A program made the translations under genes and the position numbers. From contig JAJEKV010000409.1 in NCBI GenBank assembly GCA_021234155.1, positions 124,001 through 188,000 on the forward strand: a stretch of DNA of 64,000 bases. Direction: 5' to 3'. Every line of letters starts with the position of its first letter. Within the stretch, counting starts at the first letter, position 1. The notes beneath the pieces are model-generated. The model did not search any database. It was not told the origin of the DNA and was given only the letters and a program-made list of their open reading frames with translations. Shown here in pieces: positions 26,702-38,615 of the stretch. Origin of the DNA: Isoetes taiwanensis (lineage: Eukaryota; Streptophyta; Lycopodiopsida; Isoetales; Isoetaceae).

Positions 26702-27982
26702 AGATACAGGGATGACAGCTTCAATTTTTTGCCTTTTTATGCATGCAGAACATATAAATCTACGCCAAAAATTGCATTTTTATTTCTGACTAAATTCCTT
26801 TGGGGCCTTTGAGTCTGTGTTCTAATGATCTCCACCTTTTACAGGCAAGTTCTGTCTGTGGATTCTCTGCCCCTAAAACCATAACTATATAGGTATTTTT
26901 GCACTTCTGAAGCAAGTCTGAAGATTTGTTTTTGTCAACATGGCAGGCAATGTTTTGTTTTTGTTTATATGTAGTTTCTTAGCATTCGATTGGATCTGAA
27001 GGGTTCCTATAGTAATTGTAACCATTTTATGCCGTGATGCCCTTGCAGAGTCCCTTTTTGAATCTCATGGCTCCACTATTAAGTCTTCATGACATCACAG
27101 TTTGATAAGGTAAGATACGCTTTCATTATAAGTTTAGGATAGAGAATTGCTTTCCTTATAAGTTTTTGACTAACCTAGATGAAGTATAAAATTTTAGATC
27201 TATAAGGATCTAATAAAACTTTCCAACCTTCTTTTAAGAGGTCCCATGTCAATCAAAGGCCCTAAAAGAAGTATGGCTTCTACAACATACAAATTTAAGA
27301 CAAATACATGTTATTTTGCTGTACATTTACATTCAAGGACATTTAAGATATGGGCATGCTGTGTAAGAGAAAGCCATAAAAGATACGCATAGAGAAGGAT
27401 AAATCAAGGCCGCAAGACTGGCTTTAGTACTACTTGAGATCGTTTTTGATGTGACAGAGCATCCAACCAGATATATTCAAGGCATTATAAAGATCTTCCT
27501 TTTTAGCATCAGCATGGCAATGCCAATTTTGAGACAGGAAGCTAATGTTGAGTGGTAAAATAGGGTGGCGGCATTTGTGTTTGTGCATGTTGAATGGTTC
27601 AGTTACGAATGCAGATTTTGGGAAGCAACCTATTGAGCTGGAAGAATCTTGGGAGTTTGGCTCTGTAATAGGTCAGTTATTCATACAATAGACTGGTTTC
27701 TTGGAGATTTAAATAATTTTGATTGATTGAATCTATTGGAAGGCTTCCTGCATTTGGAGCTATTTAAAAATTGGAGCAATGATGGAACCGCTTGGGTTAC
27801 ATTTATGAGAAATCAGGTTGGATTTTATATCAGATTTTTGGAAGAATGCAACTTCATGCGATTGAACTTTTCCTAGAGTTTCTTTTAAGAATCCCATTTT
27901 TCCAGAGCATGTTTTAAATGTTTGATGGTCCATTCTAATATACTTGAGACTACCAACTACCATGTTGTAGCATGGGTCATAG

Positions 27983-28250
27983 GCTAATAAACGTCACAAC
28001 TTAGGTTGAGAGCGAAGCAGGAACTTCACGAAAAATGCTACTCTCACATCCATTTGCTGTTTGTTTTCACAGTTGGATACCACTTACTATATCTTGTTCT
28101 GTTTATCATTGTGGAGACTAATGAACATCACAGTTTAGGTTGAGAGCAAAGCAGGAACTTCACGGAAAATGCTACTGTTACATCCATTTGTTGTTTGTTT
28201 TCACAGTTGAGTACCTCTTACTGTATTTCTTTCTACTTATCATTGTGGAG
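27983..28250 (+). repeat. 134-bp tandem duplication
   Basis: Units 27983-28116 and 28117-28250 align along their whole length, including GCAGGAACTTCACG and TTGTTTTCACAGTTG, with about ten differences by eye. No coding frame. Confidence 0.9.
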
Positions 28251-29456
28251 ACTGAGAAGATACTCAGTAATGACTTTGAATTTCATATGATAGCCCATTT
28301 ATAGAACAGAACATGCAGCAGATTTATGTACTCTCATTTCCCTGGTGTTGGCCTCTCATGTGAGTTTTTGTTTGGTTGCTTAGACGAACTATGTTTTTCT
28401 ATTTTATCATTTCCATCCTTCAAACGGGTTGGCAATGTCCATCCTAATAAAATGCCAATGCCCATGTGTTTCTAAGGTCATCAAGAATTTCCACAGTGTT
28501 CTTAAGTGGCAGTTGATAATTGAAAATTTTCTTAGTGGTATGGAAGACTTTGATAAATGCACAATCCAAATATATATTCTTGAAAAACTATATTTAGATC
28601 ACAAAGATTGGACATATTCTTAAGCAATACGCTATAAGGATTAATATGATTTTTGCACATGTCTCGCTGTTGAACTTGGTCTGCTACTTGTGTTTGGGTG
28701 TTAATGTCTGAAATTAAAATATGGGAACATGTCAACAAGAAAAGTTACTAAATATTAAAAAAAAATTAAATTAAATTGATTTATATCGTCCATGGAGACC
28801 AAAATGTGTATGGGATAAAAGAATAGAAAAGCTTTGAAGTATTTGGTTTGGCCAGTTTTAGCAAGAGCATAAATAGAAAAGGTAGGAGTGTTTCTGGTTT
28901 TAGATAGGCAACAATTGGTTTTAGCGCTGGTCTAGATATATGGGTTATGATATGGGCAAGAGCTTGATAAATCCTTTGTATATTATCATCTTACACATTG
29001 TCTTAAACAATTAATTATTACTTTGTTGTGATTATTATTGTCATTATGTCATGAATTTTGTATATCCAAGATACGGTTGCTATATTCTTCAAGTGAATAA
29101 AGAACAATACATTATCTCTAACATGGTCAGAAGGCAAGTGATATTTCACCTTTAACCATCTCCCTTCCAAATTTTAATTGAAGTGGTGGCTAGAACAATA
29201 GCAAAAGCAACCAAGTGACAACACTTACGAAGCAACCCAAAAAACTTTTGCCTATTGTTATTAGCCAATGCACTCTATACTTCTAACCTCTTAGAAGAAG
29301 CAGCAATTTTTAGAGAACAAAACAGACTCCAAGACTCCAATTTTAGCTCAGGCTTGATGAAATTTTGCACCATCACCAAGGTTGGACCAAATGACATTCG
29401 AAGGATCTACTTTTGCTTCAGTTTGAATATGCAGATGTTCCACTTTACATATAGTC

Positions 29457-29469
29457 TGGCTAGATTTTT
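29457..29469 (+). repeat. Target-site duplication of LINE A, left copy
   Basis: TGGCTAGATTTTT, matching 34151-34163 exactly. It runs into the T tract that is the element's poly(A) tail on the minus strand. Confidence 0.85.
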
Positions 29470-32400
29470 TTTTTTTTGAAGAACTGTGTCATCGATATAT
29501 TAAAAGAATGGTAATGTTACAAAGCAAGTGAGGAGGAAGGAGAACTGCCCCAAAGAGACAGCGATACCTCGACACTCCACAACAAACTCACAAAAAAACC
29601 GCAACTCTACTGCTGTACAAACCGACCATCACCATCTACAACACCTAAGAAGTCCCGCCAAATGGCAAACTTCCGCTCTACTAATCCCGGGAACACCAGA
29701 AAGCTTTGAAATAGCTTGTACGAGTCGAAGAATCGAGAGATTTGCGAATTGTGGCTGAATCCCCCTGAAAGATCCACAACCGCCGCGCTTCCAAATCAAC
29801 CACACCAACCAAGCCACGCATACGGATGCAAGGCTTCTTTGCCGCAGCTGACCAAGCACCGGGATACACATGAAGCAAACAAGCTGGCGGCTAGTCAATC
29901 TCACGAAATAGAGCCCGACCCAATCCCGGCAGACTGCAAGTGAGGGCATAAAACCAAATGCTCCCACGATCTCGCGATGAAGGCCACAACAAGGGCAAAG
30001 AGGGCTCACATCCGGCCTAAAGCCCGACTCACAAGGACATTCACCCGATACGGCGGTGCACCACGCCACGAAGCACCTAACCGCCGATTGGGGAAGTGAG
30101 CTCCATGTCCACGTCAAACCCGGCGCCATCGAGAACCCGGAAGGCTGCGAGACCACTTGCACGAAGGGCAGAGAGTGTCATGAATAGCCAACACCCGGTA
30201 ACAAGACCGCACAAAACAAGAAGACACAACATCCGGATGAACCTTCCAAAGCTGCACCACCATATCATCCTGAGGGACTATAGGTATGTGTAGCGGAATA
30301 CTCCCCGCCACTTGTTCCCAGATAGCCCGGTCACTACCCTTCAGGCGAAAGCGAGCTCGAAAGAACTCCCACGAAGCTAGCTGATCACCCCAATACCAAT
30401 CCTCCAAGGCGAAACCACGCAGGCTTCGCCTCCAGCGGCCTCGCGTTCGAGCATGCACAAAGTGGCGACCAAGGGCAAGTCTTGCTTGAGGGTTAGAGGA
30501 ACCCACAAGAACGGAGAATAGAATAGAATAGAATAGTTTTTTTTAACATCCACGAGACCAATAGGTCATGGGACCCATACAATGGGCGAGTACAATCATT
30601 ACTACTAGGATTAAAAAACCCCTGCCTCGAAAGGTTTTCAAGGGAAAAACCTTTGCAGTAATGATGATACTAGACAAGCAGAGATAATGACTAACGAGGG
30701 GCTCGGTAATTGCGGGCGTTTATCTAGAACCTCAAGTATGTATAATGCCAAGTCATGCAATGAGATGGTGCTCGAGAAGTTGTGGAAGCGTGGAATGGAA
30801 TGCTAAGGTCAAAAATGATTAGGACTATCTCAAAAGCGAGGCAACTCTTCGAGGAAGAGTATGGCTTTCATCTTCAATAACACAGGCGCCTTGGGCATAT
30901 AGTCGCTTCTCGCGGCAATTGTGGCCGCTCCCATCTACATCTCAATCAAGTAGCTTTGTGGGACCCCGTGCGAATTGATGCAATAGCTACAAGCTTGTTC
31001 TGGACAATGAAGCAAGCAAATAAGCTTGGGGCCCCTGGTGCCAAGGTGGGATTTATGTGTGCATGATAATGACCGGTTTTACTTGGGCCAAAGTAAGCTG
31101 CGTCCCATATCTTTTGAGAAAAATGACCATTGAGATATTGTTGCAAAGCTCGGGATCAGAAGCTGGCAAACATCGAGGCGATTGCTCTGGTTGCACATCC
31201 CAATGGGCAAACCATGTAGCGCAATGCTCTTTCAACATCGTTTCAAACGCCGAGGAGATTCACCATTGCAAGTGCAAGAACGGGATACCTAACATCATCC
31301 ATGTGGTGCACCTTGCGGATATAGTGGAGATGGCACTTCATGGCGAGAATGTTGAAGAGGCCAAAAACATCTCTCTTGTAAAAGAATAGCATAGAGGCAC
31401 CGTTGTTTTAACTCCAGGTCGTAAGTGAGAAAGGACTTTTGCACCCGCTCCAAGCTCTCCCAAGCACTAGCACTAATGGCAGCCCCCACACTTCGAACCA
31501 TACAAGAAAAAGGGGCTCTACCAAAGCCAGAAACAAGTGGGCTTTCAGGTGGCCAATCATGAATTTCTGCGCGAAAACAATTGTTTTGCATTACATAGAG
31601 TGCTCTTACATCCAGTGACCACCGCTTGGTAATAGATTGTTCCCAAAGTGTGTTCTTCTGCAATTCTACACCAAGGTAACTTTAACCGCAGCTATCATAG
31701 TGCATAGGGGAACATTGTGACGAGAAGATTGAACTACCAAAAGCTTGGTCTTTTGGAGATTAACACGCAAAACTGTGTTCTCACAAAACTGCGTGCGAGC
31801 ATGTAAATGTTCTTTGCATACTAGCAAATGCGGTATGTGCGAAGTGAAACATCATCGCATACATAAGTTGCCTAATGATATAGTGTGCCAAATGTGGACC
31901 TCGGCTGCCATGATTATCAAGCCATTCTTCCAATTGATCAATGTACAAGCCAAAGAGTGTAGGAGATAAAGGGCAACCACGGCCGAACTCCAATAAGGGA
32001 GAAAAGTGGTGATAAACCGAGGCATAATCTGTTTGGAAGAGCACACGCACATGATCCCAAGCCCACCCAACACCCCCATGAGAAAAGGAGATGCATGTGG
32101 GAAAGGCCGGGAGACCATACAAGCGGTGCCGGGGCAACTCCACATGCCTGACGGCTTCCCAAAGCGCCACACAATGGCGAAGAGCGCAACAACAAATACT
32201 GCATTACCCGGGGAGAAGATGCCCCATCATGCAGAAGCGCTCCAAACAAACTTGGAGACCAACACCTTACTATGCGGTGCTAAATCCGAATGGCCAAGCC
32301 CCCATCCTCTCGGGAGGGAGACACTTCCACCAAGACACTTTAACAACAGCCCCTTCATCATCCCCGCCCACACAAAATTTGAACAATCTTATCCAAAGCC

Positions 32401-34150
32401 ACGTATCTTACCCTTAGGAGCTAACATCGCAGAGATCTTTGTATACACAATGAGTGCTACAAAGTCACCGACTTGGCAATAGTGATCCTACCTCCCATGG
32501 ACAACTTGCTACCCTTCCACCAATTGGGGTGTTTACGCAACCCCCCGCAAAAATCTCATCCCACACCCTCCCCATGGAAACATCCCTCCAAAGGGAATAC
32601 CCAATAGCTTAGTACACACATTACAGGGAAGCACCTTCCAGGGAATAGAGCCAAACAAGGGGAAGGCGGAGTCAGTTGGGCCCATAATGCGAGCATTTAC
32701 CCCAATTGAGGAAGAATGCACGAGGCCAAGGAGAAAGTATCCAAGAAACCCTTCACATTCCGCCAGAAATTCCTCTCTTACGCCACCAAGAAGAGGAAAG
32801 TGTCATCGATTTAAACTGGTTAATAATCTGCTGATTACCATCCCGCATAGAAGCCCATCCACCACCCCCTCCTCCCTTTGTAGCCAAAAACAAGCGGAGA
32901 CGATTGCCTCCGCCACAATCGTAAACAAAAAGCGGCCAAAGGGCACCCCTGGCACCCTCTACCTAAGGAGAAAAGGCGGAGGGTTCACCCCGGCACACCA
33001 CCGTAGCCCATCTTTGACCTATGCGACTTCATGATCATCTCTCAGAAAGCGTGGACCACAACCCAACGCTAACATCATGGCGGATAAGAACTCCCAACGG
33101 ACACTATCATAAGCTTTGGCAAAGTCAAGCTTAAGATAAGCAATGCCTTGACTGTTTTCTGGCCCAATAAAGGCCCTCATAAGTCTGCGGCAACATTAGT
33201 CAAAATGTTCCTCCGGGAACAAACCCAGTACACCTTACTAATGGAAGAAGTCAACACAGGGCTTCAACTTCTGCCGGGGCACTCGCAATAATCTTATACA
33301 CAGAGGACAACAAGGATATAGGCCTCCAATCATTAATAGTAGGAGGTCGCTTAATCTTAGGAATCAAGGAAATGCATGCGGTATTCAAGATCCTATCCAT
33401 TTGAGAAGCTGCTGACAACTCAAGATACACACGGTACACGCAGACTCACCAGCCCCTCCCAATAAGTCTGAAAGAACTCCCACTGGGGATGCCATCCAAC
33501 CGGGGACATTTATCCTTGGCCATGCACATACATGCCTCGCTAAATCATGCCCGGAGAGCTCACGCTCCAAGCTCTCCGGTGAGGCGGAGAATAGATGGCT
33601 TAACCCCCAAAACAAGCTCCTGCATCTCCTGCTCATAGGGAAGAGTGCATCGCTTAGCGAAAAACCCGAGAAATGAGCATGCACATACCTCGCAAAATCA
33701 GTGGGATCCTCCAAAGTCCGCCATCAGCCAAAGCAAGGGGCGCCATAGATCTTTGCATATCGCCTTGCCTAGCTGCTCGAAGAACACCGACGAACTTGTG
33801 TCCCCTCCTTCAACCAAGTAAGGGCCGCCTTCACCTGGCGCCTCCCTGCACTTTAACCTGCTCGAACAACAATACTGCTGCAACACTTTGCATTCTCCCC
33901 GATGCCATCGAAGAGGAAATTTGCGTAGAATCTTCTCAACTCGATGGAGACTATGTAACTCCCCGCGCTCTGGCTTGCATCTGGCGCCTACCAAAGACCT
34001 TGGCAAAACGCTTCACCCTGGCCAACGCAGTCACCATACCAGACATACCCTTCAGAGATGAAAAGGTATCAAGCCACAACTCTTGGCACTGGGCCAAGAA
34101 AACCGCGATCGGCCAGTCGGGTGTTCAAACGGGAACCGTCCCGGCTTTCT
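29465..34150 (-). mobile_element. L1-type LINE, copy A, 5'-truncated, interrupted by LINE C
   Basis: Minus-strand LINE. It starts at 34150 within the linker between endonuclease and reverse transcriptase. RT blocks read INDWRPISLLSSVYKIIA (about 33330) and LKLDFAKAYDSVRWEF (about 33105). The C-terminal part near 30000 has the zf-RVT-like CPCCGLHREIV. The 3' end is a poly(A) tail (T run 29465-29477). A 13-bp target duplication TGGCTAGATTTTT flanks it. Many stops and frame changes; inactive. Without the inserted LINE C it is about 3.2 kb. Same family as LINE B at 45650. Confidence 0.88.
30519..31994 (-). mobile_element. LINE copy C nested in LINE A
   Basis: A different LINE clade, same orientation as its host. 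Starting at about 31994 it reads LEFGRGCPLSPTLFGLYIDQ, then RT catalytic-type IRQLMYADD-like sequence (worn), VNLQKTKLLV, ALYVMQNNCFRAEIHDW and AWESLERVQKSFLTYDLEL. The 3' end carries a tail of TATTC repeats (GAATA units on plus, about 30516-30536) instead of plain poly(A). Flanking 9-mers AAGGGAGAA (31995-32003) and AACGGAGAA (30510-30518) look like its target duplication with one later change. LINE B keeps the uninterrupted version of this site near 46690. Confidence 0.82.
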
Positions 34151-34163
34151 TGGCTAGATTTTT
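34151..34163 (+). repeat. Target-site duplication of LINE A, right copy
   Basis: TGGCTAGATTTTT, identical to 29457-29469. Confidence 0.85.
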
Positions 34164-34807
34164 GAGTTCTATGAAGAAAGCTTGAGAAAGTGACAATATG
34201 ATGCAAACTCTAACATTGCCACTGTTCTAACATTGTAGAAATACATTCTAACTTGAAGACAAATTTACATATCCATGACATAAAATTAAAATACGACAGC
34301 GAGACAAGCCTAACCTCAACCTTTTTAAAAGTTCATTGGAATTGTGAGCAAACTTGAGGGGGATGCTCTTTTATTTGTGAGGAAACTCAAGATGTAGGAC
34401 AAATTTGATTTCCTTTCTCACCAATAATGAGCTTATCTGATTTAAATAGATGTTTTTGCTTCATCAATTGCATTTACGAGAAATATCCATTTCTAATAGG
34501 TTCTCAACTTATGTAATTTTCCACCCTTTATATGTTCCACTTAAATTCATTGTATTTATTAGCCTATGCATTTATGCCTGATGAAAGCCCAAAAATGCTG
34601 GGCACTTTTTCTAGTAATCTATGTTATTCTGATATATATCAAACTATAAGACAAGCCATTGTACTACACTCTTGAATCTTTGTCATTCTGATATATATCA
34701 AATTATAAGACAAGCCATTGTACTACACTCTTGAATCTTTGTCACAAATTAGAGGCCGTGAAATATTTAGCTTATATTCTATATCCAATAGGGTATGGTC
34801 GCTTCCT
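34164..34807. other. Non-coding AT-rich spacer
   Basis: No gene. It contains a 59-bp tandem duplication at 34626-34743 and ends at a sharp shift to GC-rich DNA. Confidence 0.6.
34626..34743 (+). repeat. 59-bp tandem duplication
   Basis: Units 34626-34684 and 34685-34743 differ at one position (ATATATCAAACTATAAGACA versus ATATATCAAATTATAAGACA), so the duplication is recent. Confidence 0.95.
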
Positions 34808-34899
34808 ATCGTGACTGCCCCTCGGGGCACGGGTCACCCCCCCGTCGTGCCGGCGTGACATCGCCATGTGTCATGCCGACTGGCCCCTCTAGCGTGGGA

Positions 34900-35165
34900 T
34901 GGAGGCAGGGCTTCACCACGTGTGTGACCCGTTGACGTTTTGTGGACGTCCTCTGGCCGCTATGGCCTGGCCGTTATGCGTTAGCCCTGTGCCCCGCTAT
35001 CGTGCAACTGGTACCTGCCAGTGCGACAAAGCTCCGCGATGCATTAGCCCAGTTGCCAGTTGTCGTGTATCTAGTGTCCATAGCTGTGCAACAGAGATCC
35101 GCTAAGCATGAGGCCCTGTTTCCCGTCGTCGTGTAATTGTTGTCTATAATTGTGGAACAGATCTA
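34900..35165 (+). repeat. Degenerate subterminal repeats
   Basis: Related blocks of about 40 bp recur near 34990, 35055 and 35130 with the pattern TCGTGTA..TGT(C/G)..TA..TGT(G)(C/G)AACAGA. Subterminal repeats like these often bind transposase. GC content is clearly above that of the flanking DNA. Confidence 0.4.
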
Positions 35166-35385
35166 CACACTAGTGGCTGCGTTAAGAATACTGATCATGC
35201 CGATTCGAAAGTAGAATTCAATGCCCCTTGCTTGAATTCACGCCCATTCCAGCACTCGATTACGGAAGCCCAATTTGAATACCAAGCTCCTGCTATGGCT
35301 CCCAACAGGATAAAAGGACTTTCAATTTTCAATTTCCAATTTTCAAGCTTATCGATATCAGGCCGTGAGGAGCGCGATAACAGAC

Positions 35386-37525
35386 ATGGTTTCCACAAGA
35401 GGTCGCAGGGAGGACGATGGTGAAGCCAGCAACAGAGTACCTACAGCAAGGAAAAGGGTTACTGCGCCAAGGAGGAAGCGTCGGGCACCATAAACCAGTG
35501 TTGCATCTCCCACGATAGGCCAAGCAAACGAGGGCAGTGGACTGAAGATCAAATGGCCGACATATTGGATGAGGTTAGTGAGCATGGTATATCTGTTAGA
35601 GAGGCATCTAGAAGGTCTGGAATCCCGAAGTCAACAATAAGGGACTGGATGTATGGTCGTATAACTCATAAACAGACTGATAATCCTCAAATTCTAACAA
35701 CTCTACAAGAGGAAGAGTTAGTTAACTGGGCACTCTCGAGGGGCCGAAAGGGGAATGGGGGTTACACTCTCTCGGTGTCAAAAGAGGGCATCTGCTGCAT
35801 GGCTATGGAAGGGGGCAACTCAGATTTTCGTGGGGTTCCTGGGAGTAAATGATGGAAGCTGTTCAAGCAAAGGCATTTAGAGGTTGCACTAAGAAGTGCA
35901 GAGACATTAGATATAGCTCGGGCGCGTGCTATGACACAACAGAATTTGGATAACTTCTATGCTGGTCTGAGACAAATCTATGATTTAGTTCGATTTCCCG
36001 CCTCTAGGATTTGGAATCTTGATGAGGACGGCATCCAAGCCTGGGGAAGGTGAAGGGCATGAAGATCATAGGTAGGAAAGGGGAGAATAGGGTGAGTGAG
36101 GTTGTCATGAACAATAGGGAGTGGGTTACAATACCGGTATGTGTAAATGCTGAAGGGTTCATGATACCTAATATATACATCTTCAAGGGTACCCGGATGA
36201 GGCAAGATAACATTGCCAGATGTGAGGAAGGGGCAATTCAAGCTGTCCAGCCCTCAGCCTGGATGACTATAGAATTGTTCAAGTCATGGTTGTCACATTT
36301 TGTTGCTAGGGTCCCTGGTGGAGTATCTCCATCAAGGCCACACCTGATAATATTGGATGGCCATGGCAGCCATGTGGAGCTGGAAGTAATTTTGGCAGCT
36401 AAAGGAATGGGCATACATTTTGCCCTACTTCCACCCCACACATCCCATAGGTTACAACCTTTGGATGTGGCATGCTTCGCACCATTCAAGGCAGCTTTCA
36501 AAAGGTTGAGGTCTTCCTACATGGTTAGCAAAGGGAGGACAGAGCCAAAGAGGGAGGACATTGCAGAGCTCATTTCACAGGCCATTGAATCAGGGCTGAC
36601 ACCTAACAACATCAAGGCGGGGCTTAGAGCAACTGAGATTTGGCCATTCAACTCGGATATGGTTAAGCCAGGCTAGGAAATTGGCAGGTTTGGTAGGGTG
36701 CCCATAGAGCAGATTATGCAAAGTGGAGGCCAAGAAGAGGCAGCCAACTTGGAGGATGAGGAATTGGAACAATTCAACATGGCTGATTTGCAATAGTTAT
36801 GGGAGGCACCACAACCTACTGGTGAGCATGATGGCCAATAGCCTACGTGAGGGCATGAACATGTAATTGACGATGTGGACATTGCAAGCCATGATGTGCA
36901 TCCATCTCACCGAGAAGGCACACAAGATGAGAACCATGAGGCCATGGATGCAACCTTAAGACCCTCACTGCAACCTGTGCTACCATTTCGTGACATGGGA
37001 GCAGCACAGGCATGTGTGCAGCTTCCTGAAGACGTGAGGACGTCACAGGCCTACATGCAACAGTCTTAGGCCGCGAGGGCAAGGAAGAGGGGTTTAGCTC
37101 CAGATCTAAGTGGACGGGTGCACATCTCTAGTGAGTGTGAGGCCTTGGCTGCTGAGAGATGTAGAAGGGCTGAGGCTGCGAGACTAAAGAATGAGCAAGT
37201 TGCAGCCAGGAAACTCGAGGTTGCTAGAAGGAAATTGGAAAGGCAGGAGGCTGCCAAGAGAGCTCAACATAATAGGGAAGAAAGGGAAAATAAGAGGAAG
37301 GCTGATGCTGAATTTGAAGCCTCTATTACTAGACTTAGAGCACTCATGTACCCCAGGGGCGTTTCAAGAGTGGCTGCAGTCTTTAGCTTCCAGAGGCCAA
37401 TGAGTGATGAGGTGAAGAGCAAAAGGTTAGAGGTTAGAAATAGGATGAGGATGAGGCAAGGGATGAGTCCAATTAGGGCTCCAATAGTGAAAACATCATT
37501 CATCATGGACTATGAACGTCAGTAG
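35386..37525 (+). pseudogene. pogo/Tigger-like (CENP-B-like) transposase, recently inactivated
   Basis: A possible N-terminus starts at 35386 (MVSTRGRREDDGEA, basic). The psq-type helix-turn-helix follows at 35553-35690 (VREASRRSGIPKSTIRDWM), then a CENP-B-type second HTH (WKLFKQRHLEVALRSAE, about 35853). The DDE_1 catalytic core reads WNLDEDGI (about 36012), IILDGHGSHVELEV (about 36345) and LLPPHTSHRLQPLD, which gives a DD35D spacing for the last two acids. An in-frame tail to 37525 holds a charged coiled coil (ERCRRAEAARLKNEQVAARK). Defects: one or two frame changes before the core, and single stops at 35850, 36674, about 36793, 36839, 36848 and about 37069; the other codons read smoothly. 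The element is therefore young but dead. Confidence 0.85.
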
Positions 37526-37722
37526 GTCAGTGGATTGACCACACCAGTTATGAGTGATCATACGATTGCCCATGATAGTGAAGAAGAAGTGCATGTTATG
37601 TGCAGCTTGAAAGATACACACTTATGCTCGGGAGACGTTGCTGGTGTGCAGGATGTTAGCATAGAAGGCTTCCTGCCTCTGGTCAGACCTTCCCAAACTC
37701 CATTAGCACAATCAGGTCACCA

Positions 37723-38149
37723 ATGAAGATATGGGACTTGGTCAATAGGGAGGGAGAGCCACAACCACACGCTGAGATTAGCCCTGGGAATTCCATGAGG
37801 TTGGACACACAAGGTTGGGTCAATTATGCAGCAGCACATTCTGGCCCTCAACACGACGGGGATGAGGCCATAGACAAGGCTAGGATCATTCGAGAAATGG
37901 TCGAAATAGGTGTGGATAGAGGCATAATTTCCCCGGCCAGAGGAATGGATGTGGAGTTTGTAAAGATTTGGAAGGCAAATATGTCTGAAGGGTCAGGACC
38001 AATACCAAGATTCGAGGAGGGCAACACTTTCACTAGCCAGGTTTGTTTAGTCTACAGCAGGCGCTTAAGGGAACTGGCATTTGTGATACAATACTAACAT
38101 TTGCATATGGCAGGTATCTGAAGACAGTGACGAGACTATAGACAACTAA
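37723..38149 (+). CDS. Two-exon ORF downstream of the transposase
   Basis: Starts ATG at 37723 (MKIWDLVNREGEPQPH). Exon 1 ends at 38040 after TFTSQ. A 73-bp intron (38041-38113) has a GT donor, a perfect TACTAAC branch site at about 38092-38098 and a CAG acceptor; exon 2 adds VSEDSDETIDN and a TAA. Together they give a 117-residue acidic, soluble protein without stops. It does not match a family I know. The position suggests an accessory protein or the last exons of the transposon gene. If the intron is retained the frame simply ends at 38097. Confidence 0.5.
38041..38113 (+). other. Predicted 73-bp intron
   Basis: GTTTGT donor, TACTAAC branch-point consensus 15-20 bp before the ATGGCAG acceptor. 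Removing it keeps the frame and ends the protein at a stop with an acidic tail. Confidence 0.5.
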
Positions 38150-38615
38150 GGCATCTGCAAATGAACCCTATATCCATTGCATTGTTTATTACTTTTGATA
38201 AATTTGTTTAACCCTAAAACCAGATCTCTGGGTGTATAATACAACAAAGATTGGTGTTCAATTAACTGGAGCATCAGCCCGACCTCTTAAGTTCTGTGTC
38301 ATTCAGATCATGCTCACCACATATACACAAATATTATATATAACAACTGTGTTAAGACAAAACTAAAGTTCCATTACTTGCAAGTGTTAAGACGAAAACT
38401 AAAGGGCCAGTAACTCATTTTCATTCCAAAAAAGCCCGAGGGCTGCTACAAAGGATGGCACTTAGGCCCATCACAAAAACTCTTGGCCCGCAGGCCACAT
38501 TCGAGATCATCATTCCATGAGAGGGAAGGGGCACAGAGGCCACAATCACATCAACCAAAAAAAGAGGAGAAAAATGATCGTCCAGTGGTGGCATTGCAGA
38601 AATGGGTGGAAGCAT
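38150..38615. other. Intergenic, shared 3' regions
   Basis: AT-rich spacer between two convergent ORFs, with several AATAAA-like strings. A short duplication (GTGTTAAGACAAAACTAAAG / GTGTTAAGACGAAAACTAAA) lies near 38350 and 38387. No gene seen. Confidence 0.5.

Larger units (their letters stand above)
26191..29456. other. Non-coding AT-rich DNA
   Basis: No supported gene on either strand in about 3.3 kb. It contains the two small tandem duplications listed separately, and it ends at the target site of LINE copy A. Confidence 0.5.

Noticed and set aside
33673-34185. 170-codon plus-strand frame
   Set aside because: It is the antisense shadow of LINE A, whose minus-strand translation gives the recognisable RT linker.
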